In this document: piece after piece, positions 9,215 to 17,282 of the stretch
Numbering within the stretch: the first letter of the stretch is position 1
How the letters are laid out: each line of letters opens with the position of its first letter
Source of the DNA: Pontibacter qinzhouensis
GTDB lineage: Bacteria; Bacteroidota; Bacteroidia; Cytophagales; Hymenobacteraceae
Assembly (NCBI RefSeq): GCF_008017455.1
Contig: NZ_VRTY01000018.1
Coordinates: 16,061-80,060 of the forward strand
DNA: 64,000 nt
Direction: 5' to 3'
Position numbers and translations under genes: made by a program
The notes under the pieces: model-generated
Seen by the model: the letters and a program-made list of their open reading frames with translations, nothing else
What the model was told of the DNA's origin: nothing
Database searches by the model: none

Positions 9215-9952
9215 TTAAGTGTGGTTAGCGACAGGCTTTTTTATTTTTTCTTTTATTTCTTCTATAGTTAATGGTGGATTTTGTCTATGTAACATTGAAT
9301 GACAATTGGAACAAACTGGTCTTAAATCTTTGATTGGGTTAATTTGATAAGTCTTTCCAATGTCTGAAACAGGAATAAGATGATGAACATGAATAAAACC
9401 CTTCCCTATTTCTCCATATTTTTCTTCAAAATCAAATTCACATATGCAACATATTGTTTGCCAATATTCTATACATTTTTGCCTTGCTCTAGCATTTCGT
9501 TCATATGTATTGACAATGATTGTCCGTTTCAATCCTTCTTTTAAAGTTGCCTGTTCATCAACTGGAATTTCCTCCGGATAATATTCTTCTCCAGTTAATC
9601 CTGTTTCCTCAAGTGCTTCTTTTAACTCTGGACGCAATTGCCAAATAAAAAAGGGTTTTTCACTCCAACCGTTAAAGAACAAGTCCCATATTCTAACTGA
9701 GCCATCTTCTCGTTTATGAAATGCTACTTCATATTTTTTAGCTATCCTTTTTCCTAAACGTATAATTTCTAAGTTTAAAGCGCTTGATGTATTTTTGCCT
9801 GTATAGCCTAATATAAGCCCGATTTGACTTGCTGGTGCCTTGTGTCCTTCAAAGGAATAGAGTCCCTGAAAAATTGCTATGTCAAGATCAATCATTAGTG
9901 CCTTATCAAGAAGTATTTCAATCCACTGTAATTTTGTCAATTTTGTTACCAT
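9215..9952 (-). CDS. HNH endonuclease domain protein
   Basis: A 245-residue protein. The C-terminal third has a zinc-finger-type HNH fold: CxxC in CCICEF (residues about 160-165), the catalytic HVHHLIPVSDIG, and CSNCHSMLHR with the final His. The N-terminal region (FQGLYSFEGHKAPASQIGLI) looks like a recognition domain of restriction-type HNH enzymes, but I do not recognise it with certainty. The gene is clearly richer in AT than its neighbours and is flanked by repeats, as expected for an acquired defence-type gene. No methyltransferase lies nearby, so if it is a restriction enzyme it may be modification-dependent. Confidence 0.75.
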   Translation of the reverse strand: MVTKLTKLQWIEILLDKALMIDLDIAIFQGLYSFEGHKAPASQIGLILGYTGKNTSSALNLEIIRLGKRIAKKYEVAFHKREDGSVRIWDLFFNGWSEKPFFIWQLRPELKEALEETGLTGEEYYPEEIPVDEQATLKEGLKRTIIVNTYERNARARQKCIEYWQTICCICEFDFEEKYGEIGKGFIHVHHLIPVSDIGKTYQINPIKDLRPVCSNCHSMLHRQNPPLTIEEIKEKIKKPVANHT

Positions 9953-10045
9953 CGATTATTCAGTTTACCGCTAACGGATTTGGCACTTAATGTGAACAAA
10001 GCATAGCCGAAGTATATATTATGTGCTGGATCAGGCAAAGGAATT

Positions 10046-10432
10046 TTACCAAAGTACTTCGATAGGATATTTTGCTATATTGCAATCCTTTGAGATGATT
10101 GCCAGATGGTCAACGATACATTGTGCAATTAATATTCTATCAAACGGGTCACCGTGTATAAAATCTAATTTAGCAACTTTTAAGGCATGCTCAAAAGTAA
10201 TTGGAAGTATCTCAAATCCGTTTTCAGCAATCATATTTGCTAAATCAGAGAATGCCGCAAGCTCAAGCTTTCTTAAGCTAATTTTTATCGCCATTTCCCA
10301 CAGACTGGCAACGCTTATATACTTGTCGTTCGATTCCTCTTCAATTGCGGTTCTTGCAGTTTTAGAGAGTTGCTTGTCCCCGTTCAAGAACCAAATTAAG
10401 GCATGAGTATCTAGTAAAAAACTTGTGGGCAT
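10046..10432 (-). CDS. PIN-domain toxin (VapC-like)
   Basis: A 128-residue PIN-domain protein. It retains the acidic ribonuclease site: Asp in LLDTHALIWFLNG near the N terminus, Glu in ASLWEMAIK, and Asp in GDPFDRILIAQC. The frame is intact. It follows a small antitoxin gene on the same strand, 59 bp apart, giving the standard antitoxin-first order. An overlapping plus-strand ORF of similar length is its antisense shadow. It would cleave RNA when the antitoxin is lost. Confidence 0.82.
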   Translation of the reverse strand: MPTSFLLDTHALIWFLNGDKQLSKTARTAIEEESNDKYISVASLWEMAIKISLRKLELAAFSDLANMIAENGFEILPITFEHALKVAKLDFIHGDPFDRILIAQCIVDHLAIISKDCNIAKYPIEVLW

Positions 10433-10491
10433 AATTTATTAGGACAATTACAACTTAATGGGTTTGGGACGCAGTAATTTAGTATAAGCGA

Positions 10492-10698
10492 CTACTCCGT
10501 ATATTCCTTGAAATCATTAAGTGGTTCATCGAAGTCAGGAGACATCTTGAATTGTCCTTTTGCATAGCCGAATTTGGGCTTCTTAGCTTTAACAGCTTTC
10601 TTTTTCTTGCTTAAAAGGAAATCAACAAAATCATTTACTTCTGCTTTAAGTGCAGGTGGAAGTTTACTTAATTTTGTATAGAGTTGTATTTCTGTCAT
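10492..10698 (-). CDS. VapB-type/DUF2281 antitoxin
   Basis: A 68-residue protein with the DUF2281 signature: helix LYTKLSKLPPALKAEVNDFV, then a lysine-rich linker, then a short acidic tail (SPDFDEPLNDFKEYTE) that would bind the toxin. It starts the two-gene toxin-antitoxin unit in the AT-rich patch. Confidence 0.8.
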   Translation of the reverse strand: MTEIQLYTKLSKLPPALKAEVNDFVDFLLSKKKKAVKAKKPKFGYAKGQFKMSPDFDEPLNDFKEYTE

Positions 10699-10914
10699 GG
10701 CATATTAAATAGAGTTATACTTTAAATTTACGAATTTATTACTTTTCAGATATGATTATTTGTTTTTGCCTAACATAGTCATTGGATTAGCAAAGCCTTT
10801 AGTTTCGATCTACTTATCCTGTCAAGAAATATTAAACAACTGGTATCACAAATAATTAACTGATGTTATCCAAAGGTCAATTCAGATTAAAAAAATAAAA
10901 ATTTAGAATAAGAT

Positions 10915-10965
10915 TTTGAGGAATAATTATTTTATGTATATTTGTCTACTATTCCTATAGACATA
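10915..10965 (+). promoter_or_regulatory. Shared sulfur-regulon promoter, copy S1
   Basis: Bacteroidota-type promoter: TTTG at 10915-10918, an 18-bp spacer, TATATTTG at 10937-10944. It is followed by the shared downstream motif TACTATTCCTATAGACATA at 10947-10965, where transcription should start. Two near-identical copies lie at 16515-16567 (plus) and 36180-36231 (minus). Confidence 0.75.
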
Positions 10966-10999
10966 AAATATTTTATCAGATAATTGTTTTATAGGCGAT

Positions 11000-11092
11000 A
11001 TGGAAAATAAAACTTTACACCAATTTAATTTGGCTCCTGCAGCTCTTCATCTTAGGATGTTTATTTATGTAGTGGATTCGATATGTTGTTGA
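11000..11092 (+). CDS. Putative cysteine leader peptide 1 (30 aa, ends SICC)
   Basis: A small ORF 35 bp after the S1 motif: ATGGAAAATAAA..., ending TCG ATA TGT TGT TGA. It carries two cysteine codons immediately before the stop. It has no resemblance to known proteins apart from this end, which is shared with the small ORFs downstream of promoters S2 and S3. It precedes the MetY-like gene by 153 bp. This is the layout of an amino-acid-sensing leader peptide; cysteine is the inferred signal. Confidence 0.65.
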   Translation: MENKTLHQFNLAPAALHLRMFIYVVDSICC

Positions 11093-11245
11093 TTTTCAAT
11101 GAATTTTGTCCTGAATACATAAGCTGTTAATCAGGATAAAAACAGCCTAAAAAGCTATAGAATGCGCCCTGGCGCTACTTTAAGCAGATAAAGCAAGTGG
11201 CTCTATCTGGAAATCAAAATCAACAAAAACCAAACATCAGAAACC

Positions 11246-12403
11246 ATGCATACCTTCAATATACAATTCGATTCTAAAAGTTATTTTTACCAAAAAGCAC
11301 TTGCTAACCAGGTTACCACCCAGGGCACCCTAGCTGTGGCTCAAAATTTCGACCTGCAGGAGCTGAACAGGCAGTTTTACTGGAATGCGAAAGGAAGTCC
11401 TATTTTCTTCGCAGACCGGTTGGCGCAGGCACGTTATAAACTGTTTCAGACACTAGTGAAGAAGGGGCAAAATATACTGAGTCTGAACGCCGATAGTGAG
11501 AAGTGGACAGAATTTTCGCGTTATACTAAACGCGGATTTGAAATACGGCAATTCAAGCCTGGTTATGCCACCAGCTACACCGAACTGGTAGATGAGCAAA
11601 CCAGCCTTATCTACCTCGCCACTATCGGCGATGACCTGTCGGTGCCAGACTTCCAGAAAGTAATTCGATTTGCCCACGACCGTGGCATAGTGGTGGTGGT
11701 AGATAATACGGCAGGCGCAGAAGGAATTCTGTTCGACCCGATAACCTGGGGAGCCGACTTTGTGCTCTCGAACCTGTTGCACTGGCACCCGGATATTAAG
11801 CTGCAAGGGCATGTGGTGGTTCGGTCTTCCAGTCTTGTTGTAGGCCAGCCCTGGGCAAAGCGCTCTCCTTATTCAGCAGAAAATAAAGAAGAAGGAAAAA
11901 TTATTCCGTTGCCTACCAGCAGCTTCTGGCGCGAAAACCCGAACGAGGTGGACCGGATAAAAGGTAAACTTTCTGCTACGCTGCAGCTGGCGAAATGGCT
12001 TGTCGCTTCGCCTCACACAGCAGCGGTGGTATACCCAGGCCTGGCTGCGCACCCCGACCACTTTAACGCGCTCAAGTTCTTCCGCAATGGCTACGGCAAC
12101 CAGCTGTTTTGGGAAGTGAAAGGAGATAAACCTGCCTTCAGTCTACTACAAAAGCAGTTCCTGGGAGAACCGGTGCCGGGCGTTAAAATAACTCCGGTTA
12201 GCGGTAAAACTGTCTTTAAGATTGAAGTCAGAGAAAGTAATCTCAAAACCATTACTGATGCCCTGCAGCGGGCTTTCACTAACCTGGATAGCATTTCAGC
12301 ACAACAGCGCCAGCCTGAAGATGGACAGCAAGCAACCGACGTTCAGTTACATAGCCCGGAGAGCCAGGAAGCCATGGCAAGTGTAGAGGCACCCGGTATT
12401 TGA
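11246..12403 (+). CDS. MetY-like PLP-fold protein lacking the catalytic lysine
   Basis: A 385-residue homolog of the Cys/Met-metabolism PLP enzymes, nearest to O-acetylhomoserine sulfhydrylase. The cofactor region reads VVDNTAGAEGILFDPITWGAD, with Asp153 kept. Where active enzymes have SATKW, this one has SNLLHWHPDIK, which puts His179 at the Schiff-base lysine position. The N terminus is also unlike the usual tetramer arm. The paralog at 34500-35651 has the same substitution, so it is not a sequencing error. It is probably not a standard transferase; HWHPD might bind a metal or another ligand (inference). It is transcribed from S1 with a peroxiredoxin-like gene downstream. Confidence 0.8.
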   Translation: MHTFNIQFDSKSYFYQKALANQVTTQGTLAVAQNFDLQELNRQFYWNAKGSPIFFADRLAQARYKLFQTLVKKGQNILSLNADSEKWTEFSRYTKRGFEIRQFKPGYATSYTELVDEQTSLIYLATIGDDLSVPDFQKVIRFAHDRGIVVVVDNTAGAEGILFDPITWGADFVLSNLLHWHPDIKLQGHVVVRSSSLVVGQPWAKRSPYSAENKEEGKIIPLPTSSFWRENPNEVDRIKGKLSATLQLAKWLVASPHTAAVVYPGLAAHPDHFNALKFFRNGYGNQLFWEVKGDKPAFSLLQKQFLGEPVPGVKITPVSGKTVFKIEVRESNLKTITDALQRAFTNLDSISAQQRQPEDGQQATDVQLHSPESQEAMASVEAPGI

Positions 12404-12586
12404 TGTTTTGCTACCAGTTAACAGATTCAGTTTCAGAGGTTGTTTAAATTTTGTTATGTAAGCGGAAGTCAGTCATAAAGGGTGTTGTTGAAGTGGAACT
12501 GAAAGGATTCAGGAGCAAGACCTTTAGGGGTAATTTGCAATGCAAAAGATGAACTAATAACATGCTCTTATCGAAAACACAAAACT

Positions 12587-13045
12587 ATGGCCTTACAATT
12601 TGGAGATATTGCCCCTGATTTTACGGCAGAAACTTCGTTGGGCACCATCAACTTCTATGAGTGGCTCGGAGAGTCCTGGGGCGTACTGTTCTCTCATGTT
12701 ACTAGTTTCGCGCCTGTTTACACCAATGCGCCCGGCAAGACAGTAAACCTGAAGGACGAGTTTGAGAAGCGCAACATAAAGATGGTGGCGCTTAGCACTG
12801 ATCCGCTTGACTCGCACCAATACTGGATTCAAGGCAAGTACATGACACAGGAAATGGAAATAACTTATCCGGTTATCGCTGACCCCGACCAGAAAGTGGC
12901 ACAGCTTTATGGCATAGCTCCTCACAACTCTCCTGGCAAGCTGCCAGTCAGGTTGTTGTATATAATCGGACCTGATAAAAAAGTAAGACACACGATTACC
13001 TCGCCAGCCTCAGTTGGCGGTTGTTTTAACGAGTTGCTCCAGTAA
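12587..13045 (+). CDS. Degenerate, truncated 1-Cys peroxiredoxin-like protein
   Basis: A 152-residue relative of the AhpC/TSA Prx6 group, strongly similar to 33814-34449 over its length. At the active site the intact paralog has HPADFTPVCTTE; this one has HVTSFAPVYTNA, so the conserved Pro38, Thr42 and peroxidatic Cys45 are Val, Ala and Tyr. It also stops after NELLQ, lacking the roughly 60-residue C-terminal extension of Prx6-type enzymes. The frame and the rest of the fold are clean, so it may be a retained non-catalytic protein or an early pseudogene. It lies 183 bp after the MetY-like gene. Confidence 0.75.
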   Translation: MALQFGDIAPDFTAETSLGTINFYEWLGESWGVLFSHVTSFAPVYTNAPGKTVNLKDEFEKRNIKMVALSTDPLDSHQYWIQGKYMTQEMEITYPVIADPDQKVAQLYGIAPHNSPGKLPVRLLYIIGPDKKVRHTITSPASVGGCFNELLQ

Positions 13046-13093
13046 TAATCTTGCTCTAATATAATCAGGTAAGTTGTATTCTGGTTTAGGATC

Positions 13094-13129
13094 AATTATT
13101 TGAATGAAAACGGCCTTCCGGAGGCAAAA
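13094..13129 (+). repeat. Dispersed Z element, copy 3
   Basis: AATTATTTGAATGAAAACGG with the palindrome GCCTTCCGGAGGC. It could encode MKTAFRRQK. Confidence 0.65.
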
Positions 13130-13221
13130 ATAGATTTTAGATGCCAGACCTTTTGTTTAGTTATAAGTTAAAAGTTATGAGTTAAAACTTTGCTTGAATT
13201 GACCTGGGCTTTCTTATGTTT

Positions 13222-13270
13222 AACCAACCATTTAGCAATTTAACAATCAACTATCAGCCACTAACAACCA
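13222..13270. repeat. AACAATCAAC-type simple repeat tract
   Basis: Imperfect tandem units such as CATTTAGCAATTTAACAATC and ACTAACAACC, ending directly in a Z element. Similar tracts lie at 8841, 17106, 26350, 27686 and 47063. Confidence 0.55.
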
Positions 13271-13280
13271 AATTATTCTA

Positions 13281-13328
13281 ATGAAAACATACTTCCATAT
13301 CTGCCTTCGCTATTGTTGTAACTGCTGA
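13281..13328 (+). CDS. Putative cysteine leader peptide (15 aa, ends CCNC)
   Basis: MKTYFHICLRYCCNC, then TGA: four cysteines in fifteen residues, three of them in the last four codons. The start codon belongs to a Z element (13271 onwards). It ends 53 bp before the alpha/beta hydrolase gene. No S-type promoter motif precedes it, so it may sit inside the MetY-like/Prx transcript or have its own promoter. The cysteine-rich end resembles the other leader ORFs of the island. Confidence 0.5.
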   Translation: MKTYFHICLRYCCNC

Positions 13329-13381
13329 CTCTCTTCCATATACCTTTCTTTTGGTAAAACAGCATTTATAATTTAACTGAT

Positions 13382-14128
13382 ATGAATAGCCAGATTTTAG
13401 TACTCGAAAAAGAAACAACAAGCATCGATACAACCCCGCTCATTTTGTTGCACGGACTGTTTGGCAGCCTGAGCAATTGGCAGAAAGTAGAGTCCGAGTT
13501 TTCAGCACACCGGAAAGTACTGGTGCCGGAACTGCCTGTTTATGACCGCAGCCTGCGCAGCAGTAAACTAGATAAACTGGTGACTTTCCTGGAGCAGTAC
13601 ATAGAGCGGCAGGACCTGGACAAAGTGGTGCTGGTAGGCAACTCGCTGGGTGGCCATTTAGCCCAACTCTATACGTTACGCCACCCCGGCAAGGTAAAAA
13701 AATTAGTGTTGGTAGGAAGTTCCGGCCTCTACGAAAACTCTTTCGGAGGTACATTTCCGAGAGTGAAGGATTTTAGCTACATCCGCGAACGCGTGGCCTA
13801 TACCTTCTTCAAGAAGGAGCATGCCACCGATGTGCTGGTACAGAAAGTGTTCCAGACGCTGCAGATTCCTGCCAAAGCTTCCTCTATTATTACGTTGGCA
13901 CGGGCTGCGCAAACCGAGAACATGGCCGAATACCTGTCACACATAAAGATTCCGGTATTATTGCTCTGGGGAGTGCAGGACGAGATAACCCCGATCGAAG
14001 TGGCGCACCATTTTCACAGGCTGTTGCCCAACGCCACGCTTCGCCTCATAAACGAATGCGGGCATGTGCCTATGGTGGAGCAGCCGGAGCAGTTTAACCA
14101 GTATTTACGGGTGTTCTTGGAGGGCTAA
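13382..14128 (+). CDS. Alpha/beta hydrolase
   Basis: A 248-residue alpha/beta-hydrolase-fold protein. It has the oxyanion loop LLHGLFGSLSNW, the nucleophile elbow GNSLGGH, the acid loop LLWGVQDEITP and the catalytic histidine in ECGHVPMVEQPEQF. The catalytic triad is therefore complete. The substrate is not evident. Its place in the island, just after a cysteine-rich mini-ORF, suggests sulfur-linked ester or thioester hydrolysis, but this is inference only. Confidence 0.85.
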   Translation: MNSQILVLEKETTSIDTTPLILLHGLFGSLSNWQKVESEFSAHRKVLVPELPVYDRSLRSSKLDKLVTFLEQYIERQDLDKVVLVGNSLGGHLAQLYTLRHPGKVKKLVLVGSSGLYENSFGGTFPRVKDFSYIRERVAYTFFKKEHATDVLVQKVFQTLQIPAKASSIITLARAAQTENMAEYLSHIKIPVLLLWGVQDEITPIEVAHHFHRLLPNATLRLINECGHVPMVEQPEQFNQYLRVFLEG

Positions 14129-14784
14129 GTGCTGCGCCAAATTAAAAATTAGAAATTCAAAATTATGAATGGCAGGCAAATGCTATTTTTCCTGATTCTG
14201 TAGGCTGAAGTCGTTTCTAAAAATCAAATCGAAGAAGCACTAAGTACATTCAAGTAAGTTTTGTCGATTAATTAAGGTTCAAATCTAAGTCCCGTTCCCT
14301 GTCCCCCGACAGGGAACCATTCCAGGGAATATATGCCAGCAAAAAGTACTTCTGTCAAGGATAGAACTGGTAGTTAGAAGGTCAGATTGCAGCAGCATTA
14401 ACAGCCGAAACATCTCTCGGAAGGTCTTTTCCCCCGAAATAATTTTAGGTAAGGCAAGTTATAACAAGCACCCTGAAACCGATAGCTTCTACTTTAGTAA
14501 ATGCAGCTATGAAATTCAATTATTCTGGCTTTGCCCTACCTGTTTTCTTCCCCTGTCCGGTACTGGAATGCGTATAATATGCATAAAATCATAAAACAAA
14601 TAGCGGCTCCAAAGACTGCGACACAATTTATCGGAATCTATATCGCTGAAAAAATAAAAAGTTGTGTGTCGTGCTACGTGTGTCGTTTTTCCCAGAGCGA
14701 TACAATTCCTGATTCCGATAAGTGAAGTCGCAGTTTATATGATGCTCCTGCTGGCTTTGAAAATTTCTTAAAAACAGCTTATTT
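14129..14784. other. Gene-free stretch between hydrolase and flavoprotein
   Basis: Holds an AT-rich repeat copy (14135-14167), a degenerate Z element near 14408-14453 and the Y1 element. A 22-codon ORF at 14510 with two Cys codons is noted but not called. Confidence 0.5.
14615..14734. repeat. MITE-like element Y, copy 1 (about 120 bp)
   Basis: Left end ACTGCGACACAATTTATCGG and right end CCGATAAGTGAAGTCGCAGT form near-perfect terminal inverted repeats. The centre GTCGTGCTACGTGTGTCG is shared with the X elements. The second clear copy is at 28876-29000. Confidence 0.7.
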
Positions 14785-16218
14785 ATGATTGCGACAAGCG
14801 GTATACATATAGCGATAGTAGGCGGCGGTTTAAGTGGCACGCTAGCAGCTTTACGTCTGTTGCAGTCAGCAAAAGAAGGTACAACTATCTATCTACTGGA
14901 AAAGGAAGAGGAAAAGCTGTATAGAGGCGTGGCTTATAGTAGTAAATTGCCGTTTCAGCCGCTGAATGTGCCTGCTTCCTGTATGAGCCTTTTCCCTGAG
15001 AAGCCTGTTGATTTTGCGGATTGGCTGATTAAAAACCAACCCCACTACAACTTAAATTTGCCAGAGCAGCATATTGCTGATGCATTTATACCCCGGTTTA
15101 TATTCGGTGATTATGTGGCGCAGCGGTTAAAAGAAGCTGAAGCAGATGCCTTAGCAGGCGTGCAATTGCGGCAGGTAAAATCAACTGTTCTTTTTATAGA
15201 GCCAAACCCATTTACCGGAGTATGCTCGGTGCGGTTGAAAGATGGAAGTTTAATTAAGGCGCACAAAGTGGTGCTGGCTCCCGGAAATCTGCCGCCATTA
15301 AATGTGCCCATCCGGAATATGGCATTTTATAGTAGCGACCGTTATAAAGCCAGCCCCTGGGCAGCCGATGCCTTGGAAGCATTACCAACCGATGCTCCTG
15401 TTCTGCTTATTGGGTCCAGCCTCACGATGGTAGACCTGGTCGGGAGCCTGCATGCCAGGGGGCACAGCGGCAGGATATACGTTGTTTCCAGGCATGGGAT
15501 GCTACCGAAAGCCTACAACCTGGGTGCTAAGCCATTAAAGCTCGCACCTTTACCAACCATTGTCTTTGATACAGTAACCAATGCGCTTCGGTATGTACGT
15601 GAAACAGTAGCCGAAGCTGCTGCAGATGGGTATACCTGGCATAGCGTGATTGATGCCCTGCGCACTGCCATTCCTGTTATTTGGCAGAGATGGCCGATAG
15701 AGGAGAAGAAACGGTTCCTGCGGCATGTTCGGCCTTTCTGGGAAGTGCACCGCCACCGGATGCCCGACAGTTCTGCCTTGCTCTTGCAGCAATTGCAGGA
15801 GCAAGGCCAGCTTGTTGTACTGGCCGGAACACTTGAAACCATAACATTAAGCGCTGATACAGCAAAAGTTGTCATCAGGAAGAGAGGGCAGCAGCGCAAT
15901 GAAATAATTGCAGTAGCGCGTGTAATAAATTGTACAGGTCCGTTATGCGACTATATCAAAAGCACAGATCCACTTTTACGTCAGTTACTTAACCAGGGCC
16001 TCATTAAGCCAGATATGCTCCGGTTGGGATTAGAAACTACTGCCGAAGGAAATTTAGTTGGAGCAGATAATAACCCGAACTATAACCTCTTCACACTGGG
16101 GCCGCCCCGTAAAGGCATGTTATACGAATCAACGGCCTTGCATGAGATCCGCCAGCAAGCAGTTGCCCTGGCAGAAGCGATACTGGAAGAAGTTGAAGAG
16201 CGGAAGAAGGAAGTTTAG
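14785..16218 (+). CDS. FAD/NAD(P)-binding protein (NAD_binding_9-like)
   Basis: A 477-residue flavoprotein with the N-terminal Rossmann motif IAIVGGGLSGTLAALRLL, the GVAYSS segment and the PLNVPASCMSLFPEKPVDF block typical of the NAD_binding_9 family. A second nucleotide-binding site is PVLLIGSSLTMVDLVGSLHA. Members are poorly characterised and often annotated simply as FAD/NAD(P)-binding proteins. The gene stands alone between two repeat-rich regions. A redox role in sulfur metabolism is possible by context only. Confidence 0.8.
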   Translation: MIATSGIHIAIVGGGLSGTLAALRLLQSAKEGTTIYLLEKEEEKLYRGVAYSSKLPFQPLNVPASCMSLFPEKPVDFADWLIKNQPHYNLNLPEQHIADAFIPRFIFGDYVAQRLKEAEADALAGVQLRQVKSTVLFIEPNPFTGVCSVRLKDGSLIKAHKVVLAPGNLPPLNVPIRNMAFYSSDRYKASPWAADALEALPTDAPVLLIGSSLTMVDLVGSLHARGHSGRIYVVSRHGMLPKAYNLGAKPLKLAPLPTIVFDTVTNALRYVRETVAEAAADGYTWHSVIDALRTAIPVIWQRWPIEEKKRFLRHVRPFWEVHRHRMPDSSALLLQQLQEQGQLVVLAGTLETITLSADTAKVVIRKRGQQRNEIIAVARVINCTGPLCDYIKSTDPLLRQLLNQGLIKPDMLRLGLETTAEGNLVGADNNPNYNLFTLGPPRKGMLYESTALHEIRQQAVALAEAILEEVEERKKEV

Positions 16219-16241
16219 CTTTGAATTTCAGCTCATATAGA

Positions 16242-16373
16242 CGTCGACTTAACTTCCCGGAAATCAGATTTGTACTGCCATCTGCTACAGGACACAAGAC
16301 ACAGGACTTTTTTCATAATTCTGTTGAAATGGAACAAATCAAGTGTTGAATTCTGATAAATTCTGTCGCTGTA
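16242..16373. repeat. MITE-like element Y, degenerate reverse copy
   Basis: Begins CGACTTAACTTCCCGGAAAT and ends GAATTCTGATAAATTCTGTC, matching the two Y ends in opposite orientation with several mismatches. Confidence 0.45.
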
Positions 16374-16514
16374 TATAATGTTGATCAGTAATTTTACCAC
16401 TGTAAGGATGACCAGGCTACAGTTCTTAAACAAACAGCGCCAGCTTTATTTGAGCACCAGATAGCTATATTTCAGAGGTTGAACTCCTTATTATAATTAA
16501 TATATGAAATATAA

Positions 16515-16567
16515 TTTGGATATGCTTAACAAGTTTGTTTTATTTGCATACTAATTCTATAGACATA
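16515..16567 (+). promoter_or_regulatory. Shared sulfur-regulon promoter, copy S2
   Basis: TTTG at 16515-16518, a 20-bp spacer, TTTATTTG at 16539-16546, then TACTAATTCTATAGACATA at 16549-16567. The leader ORF starts at the next base, so the transcript would have a very short 5' end before it. Confidence 0.78.
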
Positions 16568-16657
16568 ATGTTTATGAAATATAAAAACACATCAACCTTA
16601 TTACTAGCGTCAACAGTAACTACTGTGGCCGGGCGGCTTTATAGTCGTTGTTGTTAA
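16568..16657 (+). CDS. Putative cysteine leader peptide 2 (29 aa, ends SRCC)
   Basis: A hydrophobic-core mini-protein that ends GRLYSRCC before TAA; an alternative start is the Met at 16574. It is followed by about 100 nt (16658-16757) with about 35 C and only 4 G, which is rut-like and would suit Rho loading if the ribosome releases. It lies 625 bp upstream of the SusC gene. Cysteine-dependent attenuation of the susCD-doxX operon is inferred. Confidence 0.7.
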   Translation: MFMKYKNTSTLLLASTVTTVAGRLYSRCC

Positions 16658-16757
16658 TTAATCCCTTCCTTGTTCCCCGTACACTTTACCTTCCACCACC
16701 ATCTCTAACATTAGCTTAATCTTTAGCTACATCTTACTTTCTAACCCAAACCCATTT
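16658..16757 (+). promoter_or_regulatory. C-rich, G-poor rut-like segment
   Basis: Runs such as ATCCCTTCCTTGTTCCCC and CCTTCCACCACCATCTC directly after the leader stop give a strong C-over-G bubble with little self-pairing. This is the composition favoured by Rho. The function is inferred. Confidence 0.5.
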
Positions 16758-16780
16758 TTTGTAAATAAATATATACAATT

Positions 16781-16807
16781 ATGAAGAGTCAAAGCCAGTG
16801 CTGCTAG
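16781..16807 (+). CDS. Second cysteine mini-ORF of the susC leader (8 aa, MKSQSQCC)
   Basis: ATG AAG AGT CAA AGC CAG TGC TGC TAG. It again puts two Cys codons before the stop and lies in the same 5' region as leader peptide 2. It is very short; significance rests on the repetition of the pattern. Confidence 0.45.
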   Translation: MKSQSQCC

Positions 16808-16850
16808 AAAACTAAAGGCATCCGGATAAAGTTATGCCGGGTTCAGTTTC

Positions 16851-16885
16851 AATTATTCTAATGAAAATGCTCCTTTTGGAGGATT
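16851..16885 (+). repeat. Dispersed Z element, copy 5
   Basis: AATTATTCTAATGAAAATGC followed by TCCTTTTGGAGGA, a variant hairpin. It is inside the susC leader region. Confidence 0.65.
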
Positions 16886-16922
16886 TTGAGATGTTAGACA
16901 CTAGCCCCTAGATATTAGATGC

Positions 16923-17050
16923 TAAGTATCAGGACAAAATTACATTACACTTTAAGACACAGAAATTAATAGTTAAATCTATTGAATACAAATGATTTAT
17001 GAATAAAAATGTCATGTGCCTTGTGTCGTGATACTTGTGTCCTTTTACTT
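16923..17050. repeat. MITE-like element X, copy 2 (128 bp)
   Basis: Near-identical to 5633-5760, including TAAGTATCAGGACAAAAT at the left and GATACTTGTGTCCTTTTACT at the right. It is inserted in the susC leader, between the cysteine mini-ORFs and the structural gene. Confidence 0.7.
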
Positions 17051-17105
17051 AGACCCTTTTATAAATTGAGGATTTATTCTCTGCCTATTTCCTAATCTTC
17101 ACATC

Positions 17106-17166
17106 TCCAATAAACCATTTAACCATTAAACAATTTAGCAATCAACAACTAACAATCAATAATTAA
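17106..17166. repeat. AACAATCAAC-type simple repeat tract
   Basis: ATTTAACCATTAAACAATTT followed by AGCAATCAACAACTAACAAT. It is followed by hairpin CTGGCAA/TTGCCAG at 17168-17189. Confidence 0.5.
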
Positions 17167-17282
17167 GACTGGCAAAGAGATAGTTGCCAGCAAAAAAAAA
17201 GCTTTCCCTTTTCATCGCCTCTGGAACAGGCAAAGAATCGGGAAAGCCGGGAAAATTAACTGCAACCAAATTTAAGTAAATT

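Noticed and set aside
10023..10406. Plus-strand ORF opposite the PIN toxin
   Set aside because: It lies almost entirely antisense to a PIN-domain gene with intact catalytic acids and has no recognisable domain.
11167..11202. Mini-ORFs between leader peptide 1 and the MetY-like gene
   Set aside because: They contain no cysteine and have no counterpart in the other leaders.
14510..14578. 22-codon ORF with two Cys codons upstream of the FAD/NAD(P) gene as another leader peptide
   Set aside because: The cysteines are scattered, not at the end, and no S-type promoter precedes it.
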